Source of the DNA: Candidatus Latescibacterota bacterium
Lineage (GTDB): Bacteria; Latescibacterota; Latescibacteria; Latescibacterales; Latescibacteraceae
Length of the DNA: 36,654 nt
Assembly: GCA_016927495.1 (NCBI GenBank)
Contig: JAFGMP010000118.1
Location: 1-36,654 of the forward strand
Reading direction: 5' to 3'
The stretch's first letter is position 1. The number at the start of each line of letters is the position of its first letter. The position numbers were made by a program, and so were the translations under genes. The notes below the pieces were generated by a model that searched no databases, had not been told where the DNA came from, and saw only the letters and a program-made list of their open reading frames with translations. Of the stretch, positions 6,506 to 15,244 are shown piece after piece.

Positions 6506-7936
6506 ATGAAACACATTGTAAAAAATCAACTTTTATTATATGCAATGTTATTAGTCGCGACGACGGTCTTTGCTCAGCTTTCCGAACGGGCACCGGATGT
6601 TCTTCCCGGCACATTGCCCGAAATGCGAGAACCGTCATACTGGATAGCACGGATGGAGAATCCCGACGACATCATCCTGACCGTTGAGCAAATCGAGCAA
6701 AGAAATGAAAGTTTCAAAGCAAAAATGTATGAACCCGATCCGTTCAAAAACCTTGCGGAAGAGCGAAAGTCGCAATTACTACATTACTTTCCCGGCCTCA
6801 TGTGGCGTGTCCCCGATTTTCGAAACCTGAAACCTGAAGCGGTATCCGATTCTGTCAGGGAGAGGATCGAAATAGAAATTGATTATATCAAAAAAGGTGA
6901 ATTCGGTAATTCAAACGGTGTCAAATATTCCGAACGGGAAATTAATGAACTTTTTGAGGAAATGGCGCTCGATATGTTGAAACCGGCAATCACTGTCCGC
7001 GATGGTATAGCGGTCAGAACTACACATCTGAAGAATGTTCCCGCTTTCGCGCCAGAATTCATCGGGCTGGTGAAACAGAAAGACCGGACACAGTTCGATC
7101 AATGGAACTTCGGCATTTTGAAAATCGGTAAACCGGTTTGTGTGCTTCACCCATCACGTTCCGGTGAATTTGTCTTCGTATCGTGTGAGGTCGGCATGGG
7201 ATGGGTACGGTCTGAGGATGTTGCATTTGCCGAACGAAACGAAATCGAAGCGTTCATTCATGCGAAGGATTTTATGGTGTGTACCGGCGACCGTGTACAA
7301 TTCTATTCCGATAAAAGCAGCACCTATGCCTCGGGATGGTTCCGCATGGGCGACCGTCTGCCACAGGTGTCCGTGAATGACCGTCGCAGAGTAAAGGTGC
7401 CTGTGCGTAAAATGAACGGTGATTTTGCGACCGAAACCGCATGGCTTGCCGTAGATGCCGATGTTTCGGTGGGATTTTTGCCCTACACACGGTGCAATAT
7501 CGTCGAAACCGCCTTCAAACTTATCGACAATGCCTATGACTTTACCGGCACATTTTTCGGGCGACAGCATGAATCGACCTACCGTGACATATTCGCCTGT
7601 TTCGGATTCGATTTACCCCATTTCGGTTCGCTGTTCACTCATTACGGTGATAACGAATTCGTGCTCCATCCTGAAATCGGACGGGAGGAACAATACAGGA
7701 AAATCCTTGAATTTGTACCGTTCGTTACCCTCATGACCACACTTCAGGACCGCGGTGGACATTGTCAGCTTCTGCTGGGTGAGTATAACGGTGTACCGAT
7801 AGTATTCGATCAGCATGGGTACGGCTACACCGATGAAAATGGCAACGAACTTATTATCAGACGGTGCTGTGTGGACGATATAGCCATGCCGGCATATTTC
7901 CTGCAAAGAAAAATTACGTTTCTTGAACTGAAGTGA
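6506..7936 (+). CDS. SH3/NlpC-P60-fold protein with altered catalytic residue
   Basis: This 476-aa exported protein has a signal peptide (residues 1-23, ending VFA). The layout follows NlpC/P60 murein peptidases that carry an N-terminal stabilising domain and two SH3b domains: an N-terminal helical part (about 40-160), SH3-like segments (about 160-245 and 250-325, the second ending in TAWLAVDADVSVGFLPYT), and the papain-like domain (330-476). At the nucleophile site, where relatives have GxRDCSA, this protein reads GRQHEST, so Glu356 replaces the catalytic Cys. His419 in GGHCQLLLGEYNG is retained, as are the DIF.CFGFDLP and VFDQHG segments. It is therefore probably a non-catalytic peptidoglycan-binding pseudoenzyme, or it uses other chemistry. 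The start has an excellent AAGGAGG six bases ahead. It is followed by the DUF4838 gene on the same strand, 152 bases on. Confidence 0.8.
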   Translation: MKHIVKNQLLLYAMLLVATTVFAQLSERAPDVLPGTLPEMREPSYWIARMENPDDIILTVEQIEQRNESFKAKMYEPDPFKNLAEERKSQLLHYFPGLMWRVPDFRNLKPEAVSDSVRERIEIEIDYIKKGEFGNSNGVKYSEREINELFEEMALDMLKPAITVRDGIAVRTTHLKNVPAFAPEFIGLVKQKDRTQFDQWNFGILKIGKPVCVLHPSRSGEFVFVSCEVGMGWVRSEDVAFAERNEIEAFIHAKDFMVCTGDRVQFYSDKSSTYASGWFRMGDRLPQVSVNDRRRVKVPVRKMNGDFATETAWLAVDADVSVGFLPYTRCNIVETAFKLIDNAYDFTGTFFGRQHESTYRDIFACFGFDLPHFGSLFTHYGDNEFVLHPEIGREEQYRKILEFVPFVTLMTTLQDRGGHCQLLLGEYNGVPIVFDQHGYGYTDENGNELIIRRCCVDDIAMPAYFLQRKITFLELK

Positions 7937-8014
7937 ATTATCTGTTGCCGCAGTGTTCAATAATTCATAATTTTTGTTGATAACTAACAAAATTGGTTAC
8001 CGGGAAAATATCCG

Positions 8015-8045
8015 AAAAGGGCAGACACATGGGTCTGCCCCTACA
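8015..8045. repeat. REP-like hairpin, GGGCAGAC family, copy 2
   Basis: GGGCAGAC (8019-8026) pairs with GTCTGCCC (8033-8040), followed by CCTAC. It differs from copy 1 only in the loop (ACAT versus ACTT within an otherwise identical run). It lies between the NlpC-like and DUF4838 genes on the same strand and could attenuate read-through. Confidence 0.65.
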
Positions 8046-8088
8046 AATGACCAAAACCGGGAAAATAACATCATAAGGGACGGGAACA

Positions 8089-10305
8089 ATGAAAGTTATA
8101 TCATGGAGAAAATTTTTATTGGGGATTATGTACTTTTTCATTGTCATATATGCTCATGTATCTTGTGCAAATCCAGGTCTCACCATTTTAGTCAACTTCG
8201 GATCTTTCTCCAGTGTGAAAGAGGCCGCATCAGCCGAGGAGCAGGTCGACTGGTGGGATAATAATGTTGCCGATGACCGTGCCTGTACCGAATGTTTTGC
8301 CGCAAAGGAATTGGCACATTTCCTTCCTTTATGCACTACTGTCTCTGCACAGGACATAGTATTTCAGAAACCCGAGAGAATACCCGAAACCGATGATGTG
8401 GTTATAATCGGCTGCCGTGATACCAATCCACTTGTTACCACAAAGAGCCTTCCCGACAGCATCAAACTGGGAACCGATCAGTCTTTCAGCATCAGAGCTT
8501 TTCGGGAAAAAAGCAGAACCGTCACGATAATCGAGGGCAAGGACAGAATCGGCACACTGTATGGCGTTTACGGTTATCTGAAACTACTGGGTATACGATT
8601 TTACGGACTCGGTGATAATGGAACGGTATATCCTGTCAAGAAGAGTACACTGCCTGAGAAACTGGAAATTGTTGAAAATCCGGATTTTTTAACCAGAGGA
8701 TACCATGCATGGGAAGATCGTGGGGACGAAACCTTTTTCCTCTGGATGGTACGTAACCGTATGAATTTCTGGACGGCCGCTGAAAAAGAAGTTCACCTCC
8801 TGAAAAAATTCGGGATAAAACTGGCTGACGGCGGACACACCATTCAGATGGATTTCCTGAATCCCAAAACGGAATACCCGTACAATCATCCAAAATTCAA
8901 AGGCGATGAGAATAAACCGAAGGATCATTATGCCCGGAGCAATGAATACACGGGCGATGCCGATGGCAACGGCATCCTGACTTATTTTGAGGCGCATCCT
9001 GAGTGGTACGGTTTATATGACGGCAAACGCAGCGACAATATCAAGGATGAATTCGGGGATAACTTTTGTACATCGAACAGGGATGCCAATCTTGAACTGG
9101 CAAAGAATATGATTCAAGCTCTGATCGACGGTAAATGGAAATATGTTGATATCATCAACTTCTGGATGATGGACGGCACCTATAACTGGTGCGAGTGTGA
9201 GAACTGCAAAAAGCAGGGCGCCTATACTGACCGTCTGCTGGCAGTCGTGGATGTTATGCTCAGGGAAATCCGGAAAGCCCGAAGTGAAAACAGGCTGCAA
9301 AGAGATGTGGAATTGTCGTCACTCGCCTATCTCGAAACTATCGAGCCACCGACCAGGCCGCTGCCGGGCGACTTCGATTACGATAACTTCTCCATCACAT
9401 TTTTCCCAATCGAGCGGTGTTATGATCATACTTTTGCCGATCCGTCATGTACAGAGTACAATCAACGGCTGCATGACCGGTATCTGGAATGGACTAGTGG
9501 ATCAGGACGGCACTACAAAGGCACCATGTTTATCGGGGAATATTATAATGTAAGCTATCTCAAATCACTGCCGATGCTGTATACGCGTATTTTGGCGGTT
9601 GACATTCCCTGGTATTATCACACCGGAACACGTCACTTTCACTATATGCACACTCCTTCCCGCTTATGGGGGACATGGACGCTGAACCAGTATTTGCTCG
9701 CTCAATTACTCTGGAACAGCGCTACCGATTCCGATGACCTTGTCAATGAATATTTTCACCGTTATTATACGACGACATGCGAAACAACAACACAATTTTA
9801 CCAGAATCAGGAAAAAGCCACGGCTGGGTTCAAGACTATAAGATACTGGGGCTGGAAGAAAAATTTAACGGATAAAAACCTGAAAGTATTCACGAAACAG
9901 CACTTTTATTATTATACACAGCATCCATTGTTAAACGACGGCATCGATTTGGAGGAAATGAGAAACTATTTTATCGAAGCCCGTAAGTGTATCGACAACG
10001 CCCTTCTGAAATGCACGGACAGTTCTGAGAAACAACGCCTTCTGGAAGATGAGCGTCGTTTCGCTTACGGCGAAGATATGTTCTATTTCCATTATCATAT
10101 TCTCCGTACCGCGATGTTTTATCATAGCGACGACCATGAAATGGCACGGCATGAATTTTCCAGCCTGCGTCGTTATGCGGAAAGTTTGGAAAATATCGTG
10201 GATTTAGTCGATGTGTCTTCGTCTCACGCCAATGCTAAAAACGGTTTTGAAGCTACTCAGGCAGTTGATGTGTATAATTTTTTCAGGGGAAAATATGGGG
10301 AATAA
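8089..10305 (+). CDS. DUF4838-domain exported protein (glycoside-hydrolase-like)
   Basis: This 738-aa exported protein starts with a hydrophobic signal (about residues 8-26, ending VSCAN; the Cys might be a weak lipobox). Residues about 60-190 look like the alpha-glucuronidase-type N-terminal domain that commonly precedes DUF4838, with ECFAAKELAHFL, VVIIGC and GTLYGVYGYLKLLGIRFYG. The DUF4838 TIM-barrel-like domain follows, with FWMMDGTYNWCECENC at 357-373; the CxCxxC signature (Cys368, Cys370, Cys373) and the preceding Asp are typical. The C-terminal part is helical, with an NQYLLAQLLWN segment. Relatives occur near polysaccharide-degrading genes and are thought to act on glycans, but no substrate is proven for this one. 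The start has a GGGA-type ribosome site. Confidence 0.9.
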   Translation: MKVISWRKFLLGIMYFFIVIYAHVSCANPGLTILVNFGSFSSVKEAASAEEQVDWWDNNVADDRACTECFAAKELAHFLPLCTTVSAQDIVFQKPERIPETDDVVIIGCRDTNPLVTTKSLPDSIKLGTDQSFSIRAFREKSRTVTIIEGKDRIGTLYGVYGYLKLLGIRFYGLGDNGTVYPVKKSTLPEKLEIVENPDFLTRGYHAWEDRGDETFFLWMVRNRMNFWTAAEKEVHLLKKFGIKLADGGHTIQMDFLNPKTEYPYNHPKFKGDENKPKDHYARSNEYTGDADGNGILTYFEAHPEWYGLYDGKRSDNIKDEFGDNFCTSNRDANLELAKNMIQALIDGKWKYVDIINFWMMDGTYNWCECENCKKQGAYTDRLLAVVDVMLREIRKARSENRLQRDVELSSLAYLETIEPPTRPLPGDFDYDNFSITFFPIERCYDHTFADPSCTEYNQRLHDRYLEWTSGSGRHYKGTMFIGEYYNVSYLKSLPMLYTRILAVDIPWYYHTGTRHFHYMHTPSRLWGTWTLNQYLLAQLLWNSATDSDDLVNEYFHRYYTTTCETTTQFYQNQEKATAGFKTIRYWGWKKNLTDKNLKVFTKQHFYYYTQHPLLNDGIDLEEMRNYFIEARKCIDNALLKCTDSSEKQRLLEDERRFAYGEDMFYFHYHILRTAMFYHSDDHEMARHEFSSLRRYAESLENIVDLVDVSSSHANAKNGFEATQAVDVYNFFRGKYGE

Positions 10306-10366
10306 TGCGATAAAAAAGTATCTATAAAATATATCAAGAAACTTAATCGGTGTCTCAAATTTAACT

Positions 10367-11536
10367 TTACAGCTTGAGACGTATACCTGACTTACCTGTC
10401 CAGCCTGAGAAATAGTTTATACTTATTGTAAACACTGCAGACCTGACCAAACCTATAAAAAACGGGCTGTCATAGAAAGAAAAATAGCCGATATGGGTAA
10501 CCTGAAATACGGAATACATCAGTGAAGAAAACAGATACGCAAACAGGGCATTTAATCCGGCTGACTGGAAAAAACCGGACCACCGTATTATACCCTTAAC
10601 ATCGATCAACCAGTACAGCGCAATCCACACAGCACATGTGATCGCGGAAGTATACAAACACCAGCTTGGGGTAGCTCCGATCTTGCTGATACCATAGAGA
10701 GGACGAAGTAACCACGCCGTTAATGCCATAAAACCAATGAAAACTGCTGCTTTAAGAATTTTTTTGTTATACAGGATATCGCTCGAACGCACGATAGTAC
10801 CAAGCAACACGCCGGCAACAGCAATCGCAGGATGCGCTCCGACGGTTCCGCCGTTGAACCACCTGCCTGATAGCCCCCCTTCTCTGAAAGCAATATACAC
10901 ACAAATGAGAAGCGCAATTGTTCCGGATAGAAGCGTTCGATTATCATGTGTAAGCAAATATATGCATGAGGCAATAACATATGCCCAGCCAATTAATCCG
11001 AGAATCCCCCACCATTTTATACTTAGCCATTGTCCGGAGCTGTCACGGAATAAAAGAGCTGCAAACAGTAATAGAACACACCCTATAAAACGAATTAAAA
11101 AAGAAATTTTTTTTAACCACGTTGACTGTTTCGGAACTGTATGCCAGACCATAAAAACCGATGTCAACATCAGAAGTTTCCACAATCCGCGGGGCCAGCC
11201 GATTATCTGATCGTCCGGATAATTTACAGTTAAAATACCGATAATGAGTAGCGATACAGTTCTTAATAGTATGTGCCAGATTATAATATACCAGCTTTGA
11301 CCTGAATCGAGACGTCGGCCGATTGCTATCGGTATTGACATTCCCATCACAAAAATGAACGCGGGAAAAACCACATCAGGTATTGTCATTCCGTCAACCG
11401 AGGCAGAAACATGTTTCAACCATCGAGGGGTATGTGCAAGGCCTGCAATATCATTGACAAAAATCATCAGAAATATTATCAAACCCCGTAAAACATCAAC
11501 AGAGATAATCCTTTCAGATTCACGACCGTAATTCAA
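10367..11536 (-). CDS. DUF5009/HGSNAT-type multi-pass membrane acyltransferase
   Basis: This is a 389-aa integral membrane protein with about ten hydrophobic segments. The N-terminus carries the signature ERIISVDVLRGLIIFLMIFVN, then PDVVFPAFIFVMGMSIPIA, as in bacterial relatives of heparan-alpha-glucosaminide N-acetyltransferase (DUF5009). Such proteins are thought to carry acetyl groups across the membrane to sugar amines. It begins with TTG: GGAG lies nine bases upstream, and the nearby ATG is out of frame and hits a stop after three codons. It converges with the DUF4838 gene (61-base gap, no clear terminator). An extracytoplasmic glycan-modifying role is consistent with these neighbours but not shown. 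Confidence 0.88.
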   Translation of the reverse strand: MNYGRESERIISVDVLRGLIIFLMIFVNDIAGLAHTPRWLKHVSASVDGMTIPDVVFPAFIFVMGMSIPIAIGRRLDSGQSWYIIIWHILLRTVSLLIIGILTVNYPDDQIIGWPRGLWKLLMLTSVFMVWHTVPKQSTWLKKISFLIRFIGCVLLLFAALLFRDSSGQWLSIKWWGILGLIGWAYVIASCIYLLTHDNRTLLSGTIALLICVYIAFREGGLSGRWFNGGTVGAHPAIAVAGVLLGTIVRSSDILYNKKILKAAVFIGFMALTAWLLRPLYGISKIGATPSWCLYTSAITCAVWIALYWLIDVKGIIRWSGFFQSAGLNALFAYLFSSLMYSVFQVTHIGYFSFYDSPFFIGLVRSAVFTISINYFSGWTGKSGIRLKL

Positions 11537-11845
11537 TGATTCATTCTCCTCAAAGAAGTTGACTAAAATAAAGATAGGTATAATATCTTTTTTAGTATTT
11601 TCAAAAATCCGGTTACATTTTCAGCAAAACTTAAAGTTTGAAATATCCAAAAAATCCGGATAAAAGGAAATGTAAAATTTAAATGATTGTTCCATTACTC
11701 ATATTATTACTTTCTTTGAAAAAAAAGTATTCATTATTTTTTTTGTATTGATTTAAAAAAAATCTGCTGTTTATTACATAAATATGGGAATGTAAGTTAA
11801 AAGGATTGCCACCGTATTACGCTTAACAAAGGTAAATAGAATTCC
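11537..11845. other. AT-rich divergent intergenic region, no gene seen
   Basis: This 309-base gap lies between the divergent acyltransferase and small unknown gene. It is strongly AT-rich with poly-A/T runs and no convincing ORF, hairpin or repeat. It presumably holds two divergent promoters, but no confident -35/-10 pair can be picked. Confidence 0.5.
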
Positions 11846-12193
11846 ATGAGTACTGTAATATCAAAGTTGAAATTAATTGTTCTCAATACATCAAATAATC
11901 AGCCTTTAATGCATGCGAAGGTATACTGGGAAATCATTCCGTCAAATGTCAAAAATAAAAACATATATTGCAAAAAATATTCGGATTCCGATGAAGGGCT
12001 TCAAATTGATATTACCAATCATGCCGGATTTTCAATTTTATGGGGAGAATTAGAAGGCAAAAAGTTGTGTTGGATATACCTGCATAAAGTTACATGCACA
12101 GGATTTAAGGATATGAATTTCAGGAAAAAGTTATCCGTAAAAGGCGGAACCGAAAGAGAATTTATCGTTCATTTAACACCAGTGAATGAGTAA
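11846..12193 (+). CDS. Small uncharacterised protein
   Basis: This 115-aa protein has no signal peptide or membrane segment. I do not recognise it. The alternation of short hydrophobic strands (KLKLIVLNT, AKVYWEIIP, GFSILWGELEGKKLCWIYLHKV, EFIVHLTPV) suggests a small beta-sandwich, as in carboxypeptidase-regulatory or transthyretin-like domains, but this is a guess. The start is an ATG with AAAGG upstream. It ends 29 bases before the Yip1-domain gene on the same strand, so the two are probably co-transcribed. Two internal cysteines are not arranged in a metal motif. Confidence 0.65.
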   Translation: MSTVISKLKLIVLNTSNNQPLMHAKVYWEIIPSNVKNKNIYCKKYSDSDEGLQIDITNHAGFSILWGELEGKKLCWIYLHKVTCTGFKDMNFRKKLSVKGGTEREFIVHLTPVNE

Positions 12194-12222
12194 ACATCAC
12201 AACCCATTATGAGGTACAAAAA

Positions 12223-13023
12223 ATGGCTGAGGAAAAGGGAATGGACCCGGAAAAAAGTCAGATTGATGACGATGTTGACGATGAAACGGAAGAGTATATT
12301 GAAAATCCTTTGAAACGTGCTTTTCTGGTGTATTTTTCTCCGACTCATGTGTATAAAAGCCTTGCCGTAAAAAGCAGTAAGCTTGACTGGATTATTCCTT
12401 TGACTCTGTCGTTGTTGTTATCCCTTTTTCTATTAAATGTGGGATACGAATATTTACAAAATGATAATACCGAAGCCAGGATCAAACGAATAGAAAATAA
12501 TACCACACTCTCCGATGAACAGAAAAGTCAGACAATTGACAGACTAAATGAAACCATGGGAAAGATGGTCGGTATTCAGCGGATTATGATCAATGTATCG
12601 GCAGTGATCGGTACTATTGTATGGGCTCTGGTTATTGCTTTAGTAATAATGCTTATTTCAAAAGTATTGTTTGAAAAAACTATCGCATATGGTGATGCAT
12701 TCAAAATCGGCGCCCTTGGATCAATGACAACACTGCTTTCTTCGATAGTTAAACTGCCGCTTATTTTCTATTTCGAATCATTTTCAAGGGCAAAAACATC
12801 CCTTGGTCTTCTATTACCGGAAGGTATGGAAGAAGGATTTCTGGTAAAGTTGATTGATATTGATATTTTTTTATTGTGGTATGTTATCATTATCAGCATC
12901 GGAATGTCTGTCTTCGCTAATTCTTCAATAAAAAAAGCGTTTATCTCCTTATTATTATTATGGCTGGTATTTCGTATCGTTGTTATTTCAATATCCGGTT
13001 CTTTAAGCAGCATGGGAATGTAA
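12223..13023 (+). CDS. Yip1-domain membrane protein
   Basis: This 266-aa protein has an acidic N-terminal tail (residues 1-28, many Asp and Glu), then NPLKRAFLVYFSPTHVYKSL, the typical entry to bacterial Yip1 domains, and five hydrophobic segments at roughly 50-68, 118-145, 160-182, 207-228 and 236-260. A polar helix (75-110) separates the first two membrane segments. The fold is shared with Yip1/YIF1 and bacterial DUF1282 proteins; function in bacteria is unknown. GAGG precedes the ATG at a good distance. It follows the small unknown gene by 29 bases, and the cyclic-nucleotide-binding gene comes 173 bases later. Confidence 0.82.
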   Translation: MAEEKGMDPEKSQIDDDVDDETEEYIENPLKRAFLVYFSPTHVYKSLAVKSSKLDWIIPLTLSLLLSLFLLNVGYEYLQNDNTEARIKRIENNTTLSDEQKSQTIDRLNETMGKMVGIQRIMINVSAVIGTIVWALVIALVIMLISKVLFEKTIAYGDAFKIGALGSMTTLLSSIVKLPLIFYFESFSRAKTSLGLLLPEGMEEGFLVKLIDIDIFLLWYVIIISIGMSVFANSSIKKAFISLLLLWLVFRIVVISISGSLSSMGM

Positions 13024-13196
13024 ATGGGATTTATTATTAAAAACATTATACAATACCTGTCTTAACATAAGTTTTGATTAAATAATACCAATTTTTTTGA
13101 AAACTGATGATATTATATTATATTGTAGTAAAGCGAATCATTTTATATTTATAACATTATTTTATAAAATTTATACTATACGAAAGGAAGCATACA

Positions 13197-13769
13197 ATGC
13201 ACACACATAGAAGATCGGGATTAGACCGTCGAAAACTATCATTACAATCCGATGAAAGAAGAAAGACCAAAGATAGACGTGAACTTCTGCAGGATTTTGA
13301 CCACACTTACCCAATGTATCAAAGAATTCCCATTTTTAGTGATTTGACAAAGGATCAGTTGGCATCGATCATCCGAATTTGTACAAAAAAGAAACATGAA
13401 GAAAAACAAAAAATCTTCGATATAGGTGAAGATCCTTCTTATATGACAATTTTATTGGAAGGAGAAATAATCCTGAAGTTTATATCAGGTGTTAAGTGGC
13501 AAAGTATTACACCTCCTGCAACAGTCGGTGAGATGGAATTTTTTACAGGTAAAAATCGCTGCTCATCAGTTGTTACTGAAACAGACTGTACAGTACTTAA
13601 TATTAACGGTAAAGAATTTTTCAGCCTCCTTAATAAAAACGCTGATCTGGGAAATGGAATTTATCTCAATGTCATTAAAGACTTGTCGAGTAAACTCCAA
13701 AATGCCAACGAAAAAATAGATGAGTTATATGGCGGATTATTTCGATGCACCGAAAATACTTACCATTAA
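13197..13769 (+). CDS. Cyclic-nucleotide-binding-domain protein (paralogue 1)
   Basis: This 190-aa cytoplasmic protein has an Arg-rich N-terminus with two RRxxxDRR-like motifs (HRRSGLDRR, ERRKTKDRRE), then a linker, then one CRP-type nucleotide-binding beta-barrel (about residues 40-165): IPIFSDLTKDQL, a central YMTILLEGEIILKF, and the phosphate-binding cassette region VGEMEFFTGKNRCSS with the expected Glu and Arg. No helix-turn-helix or enzymatic domain follows; the C-terminus is a short helix. It resembles the protein at 27703-28311 over its whole length. It may act as a stand-alone sensor subunit. The ribosome site AGGAAG precedes ATG at a good distance. Confidence 0.85.
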   Translation: MHTHRRSGLDRRKLSLQSDERRKTKDRRELLQDFDHTYPMYQRIPIFSDLTKDQLASIIRICTKKKHEEKQKIFDIGEDPSYMTILLEGEIILKFISGVKWQSITPPATVGEMEFFTGKNRCSSVVTETDCTVLNINGKEFFSLLNKNADLGNGIYLNVIKDLSSKLQNANEKIDELYGGLFRCTENTYH

Positions 13770-13811
13770 CGAACGTTGATAACCACTAATATTTTGCGTC
13801 GTTGTCATCGA

Positions 13812-15188
13812 TTACTCGGGTCTGGTCACGAATGAAAATGAATACGGTTCATTCAGATTGATACCATATAAATCCGAAACAGAGTCATCGATAGTAACGG
13901 TATATTTTGTATTTGGTTTTAATGCTTCCGATGGATAAAATGTAAGAGTAGTTCCACTTTTGTTATCGCTGCTGTTTGTACCCCACTTGAACGAGCCAGA
14001 AATCTGCGGTGAAATTGTAAATGCTTTTTCCACAGTCGATTTAACTATGTATGTATTGAACCATAATGTGACATAAGGGTCCTGATAGTCGACAAACAAC
14101 TCACCGTTTCTCGGCCAAGTATTTTCAACTTTTACAACATCGGTAGTGAATGAAAACGAAAATGTTTCATCCAGAGGAACACCGTCAAGATCCTTCGCAC
14201 TATCATTAATAGTAATCTGGTAGGTCGTTTCCGCAATATAAGGGCCACCGGTATAGATTGTGAGAACATTTTTCTGCGGCCAGATAAAAATTACATCTAC
14301 ACCGGGTATCATTGTTATTGCATTTTCGGTTGATGTCTGGTTCATATTGCGGGGGAACGTAATCTGAATACCGCTGTTTGAAATTAATCCTACATCTATA
14401 TCACCATGCGACGGATATGTCTGGATACCCTGAATTGTAGTTGAGGACTGAATGGTACTGAAGGAAAAATTCAACGGGAAACTCAGATGATTTCCTGCGG
14501 TATCCTGAGCTGCAGTCGAAAGACTTACACGATAGGTTGTATCAACATGCGTATCTTTTTGTGCCAGAACGTACGTAAAAGAGGTAATTTTGCTGTATGT
14601 AGTGATTATAGCTCCGCTCCCGGAAGCGTTATCTGCCCTATAATAATCATCCTGCCTTGTATATATATAAGAACCCCAGTTGAAAATACCTTCAGAGGGC
14701 GGATCGGTTGAAAAAGCAATTTCCACACTTTCACGGTTCATCGGCCTGGTGAATGCCATAGAGATCGAAAGCCTCGAGTTTTTATTGACCACTATTTCAT
14801 CGAGATCGGCCGGATAATGGTATGAAACCAGATCAGGTACCTGTAACAGATCGATTTCACCTATATATGTTGTTCCGGCGCCATTCACCATGATATTGCT
14901 CAGTGTGAATGTGCGGTAATTTTCAGCCCGGATAGTCAGATCATAATTGCCGACGGGAAGGTCTTCAATACGGAATGTGCCATTCGTCATATCTATGTAT
15001 GTGGAGTCAACCGGTACTTCCTGATTCACTATTACCAGAGCATCAATGCCTTGCTGAAGAATTTTGCCTACAATGTTACCGTGGAAAGCATCGTTATAAA
15101 GTCTCGGATCATCCTGATAAACAACTTTTTCCTCGCATCCTGAAAAAGCGAAAAAAATCACAGCTATTATTGCAATTATTCTTTTCAT
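13812..15188 (-). CDS. Lipoprotein with regulatory-like and three Ig-like (Big_5) domains
   Basis: This 458-aa protein has a lipoprotein signal: a hydrophobic stretch ending FAFSGC, with Cys18 as the lipidated residue. Residues about 35-115 form a carboxypeptidase-regulatory-like beta domain (GTFRIEDLPVGNYDLTIRA). Three SbsA-type Ig-like domains follow (about 118-245, 255-350 and 355-458). Each carries a P...GE/GDIDV entry, a YTVTIDDSVSDLYG or similar ITINDSAKDLDG strand, and an end such as FSFSFTT. It is probably anchored to a membrane and faces outward as a structural or adhesive surface protein. GGAGG lies directly upstream of the ATG. It follows the zinc-finger protein gene on the same strand with a 56-base gap. 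It converges with the cyclic-nucleotide-binding gene; no terminator is obvious in that 42-base gap. Confidence 0.87.
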   Translation of the reverse strand: MKRIIAIIAVIFFAFSGCEEKVVYQDDPRLYNDAFHGNIVGKILQQGIDALVIVNQEVPVDSTYIDMTNGTFRIEDLPVGNYDLTIRAENYRTFTLSNIMVNGAGTTYIGEIDLLQVPDLVSYHYPADLDEIVVNKNSRLSISMAFTRPMNRESVEIAFSTDPPSEGIFNWGSYIYTRQDDYYRADNASGSGAIITTYSKITSFTYVLAQKDTHVDTTYRVSLSTAAQDTAGNHLSFPLNFSFSTIQSSTTIQGIQTYPSHGDIDVGLISNSGIQITFPRNMNQTSTENAITMIPGVDVIFIWPQKNVLTIYTGGPYIAETTYQITINDSAKDLDGVPLDETFSFSFTTDVVKVENTWPRNGELFVDYQDPYVTLWFNTYIVKSTVEKAFTISPQISGSFKWGTNSSDNKSGTTLTFYPSEALKPNTKYTVTIDDSVSDLYGINLNEPYSFSFVTRPE

Positions 15189-15244
15189 ATCATCCTCCAG
15201 CCTGTTATAATAATGTATAATAAAACAGCTGCAGGTAATGGCCC

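Noticed and set aside
8089..8170. Lipoprotein signal on the DUF4838 protein
   Set aside because: HVSC lacks the Leu at -3 expected in a lipobox; an ordinary signal peptide fits equally well, so only a weak possibility is noted.
13770..13811. Terminator between the convergent cyclic-nucleotide-binding and Ig-like lipoprotein genes
   Set aside because: No stem of more than a few bases and no T-run is present.
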